The notes under the pieces: model-generated
Database searches by the model: none
Told to the model about the DNA's origin: nothing
The model's input: only the letters and a program-made list of their open reading frames with translations
Program-made: the position numbers and the translations under genes
NCBI GenBank assembly: GCA_002422395.1
Contig: DIUY01000002.1
Span: 134,685-198,684 of the forward strand
DNA: 64,000 nt
Direction: 5' to 3'
Origin: Methylococcaceae bacterium UBA6146
Lineage (GTDB): Bacteria; Pseudomonadota; Gammaproteobacteria; Methylococcales; Methylomonadaceae
Shown here: one piece after another, positions 63,625 to 64,000 of the stretch
Position numbering within the stretch: position 1 is the stretch's first letter
Layout: every line of letters begins with the position of its first letter

Positions 63625-64000
63625 ATGCGTTATCTACATGCTATGGTTCGGGTGCATAATCTGGACGAATCGTTGGATTTTTACTGTAACAAATTGGGAT
63701 TAATAGAAAGTCACCGCATGAGCAGTGAAAGCGGTCGTTTTACACTGGTTTATCTGTGCGCCCCGCTGGATGCCGAGCAGGCGCAAGCAACCCAAGCCCC
63801 CTTACTTGAACTGACCTATAACTGGGATGCCGAAAATTATACCGGTGGGCGCAACTTCGGCCATTTCGCTTTTGAGGTTGATAATATTTATGAAACCTGC
63901 CAGAAATTAATGGACGTAGGCGTGGTCATTAATCGGCCGCCGCGTGACGGACACATGGCTTTTGTGCGGTCGCCCGATGCCATTTCTATCGAGCTGTTGC
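63625..64000 (+). CDS. gloA: Lactoylglutathione lyase, start only
   Basis: GloA converts the hemithioacetal of methylglyoxal and glutathione to S-lactoylglutathione. The first 125 codons are present (MRYLHAMVRVHNLDESLDFY; GLIESHRMSSESGRFTLVYL; ELTYNWDAENYTGGRNFGHF) and include metal ligands H5 and E-type residues of ELTYN. gaggag precedes the ATG. The gene runs off the window end. Confidence 0.92.
   Translation, partial: MRYLHAMVRVHNLDESLDFYCNKLGLIESHRMSSESGRFTLVYLCAPLDAEQAQATQAPLLELTYNWDAENYTGGRNFGHFAFEVDNIYETCQKLMDVGVVINRPPRDGHMAFVRSPDAISIELL

Noticed and set aside
1..64000. Methane or methanol oxidation genes
   Set aside because: None was seen; the methanotroph assignment rests on the copper-protein pair and overall gene content only.

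Overview
The window looks like chromosome of a gammaproteobacterium, most likely a type I methanotroph (order Methylococcales). This is inferred from gene content. There is a CorA/MopE-type copper(I)-binding protein followed by a large di-haem peroxidase of the surface-associated (SACCP/CorB) type, a pairing known from Methylococcus and Methylomicrobium. There is also an exosortase-associated TIGR04073 protein, a PEP-CTERM protein, a full glycogen cluster, and gammaproteobacterial gene orders (miaB-ybeZ-ybeY-corC, ubiE-ubiJ-ubiB, hslV-hslU). No methane or methanol oxidation gene, rRNA, tRNA, IS transposase, prophage or CRISPR was found.

Layout. 1-350: MITE-like inverted repeat. 353-3625: ppk2 (-), then a nirS/nirM/nirC-like trio (cytochrome cd1-type protein plus two small c cytochromes) with none of the haem d1 biosynthesis genes beside it. 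3643-5698: CZB-only protein, DUF6632 membrane protein, and a cyclophilin with an unusual C-terminal domain. 5823-9439: ethanolamine ammonia-lyase eutBC without other eut genes, a glycine-rich protein and a DUF1097 membrane protein. 9776-18575: a tightly overlapping four-gene signalling operon (HD-GYP response regulator, PhnD-like lipoprotein, BarA-like hybrid kinase, MASE3 hybrid kinase). 18903-26278: parE, rlmD, ydbL/ydbH-type envelope genes, cysM. 26280-30180: long regulatory/repeat region, corA-like and corB/SACCP-like genes. 30564-34082: tex, interrupted by an in-frame stop, then a TIGR04073 protein and a methyltransferase. 34137-41581: glgA, glgB, glgC, malQ, cmoA. 41662-46344: miaB-ybeZ-ybeY-corC-galE. 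46494-52919: hslV-hslU-DUF971-ubiE-ubiJ, DUF5710 and ygjP genes, ubiB. 53407-56801: map-glnD. 57142-63612: PEP-CTERM protein, sterol desaturase-like hydroxylase behind a C10 tract, di-haem peroxidase, OFA-type transporter, trhO, tag. 63625 to the end: start of gloA.

The most notable points are: the nir-like trio; the self-contained signalling operon in which a PhnD-type binding lipoprotein probably serves as a sensor; the copper protein pair with inverted repeats upstream; the split tex gene; and a family of dispersed palindromes (31-nt cores plus two full-length elements of about 94 and 111 bp with related ends) sitting in at least six intergenic sites.
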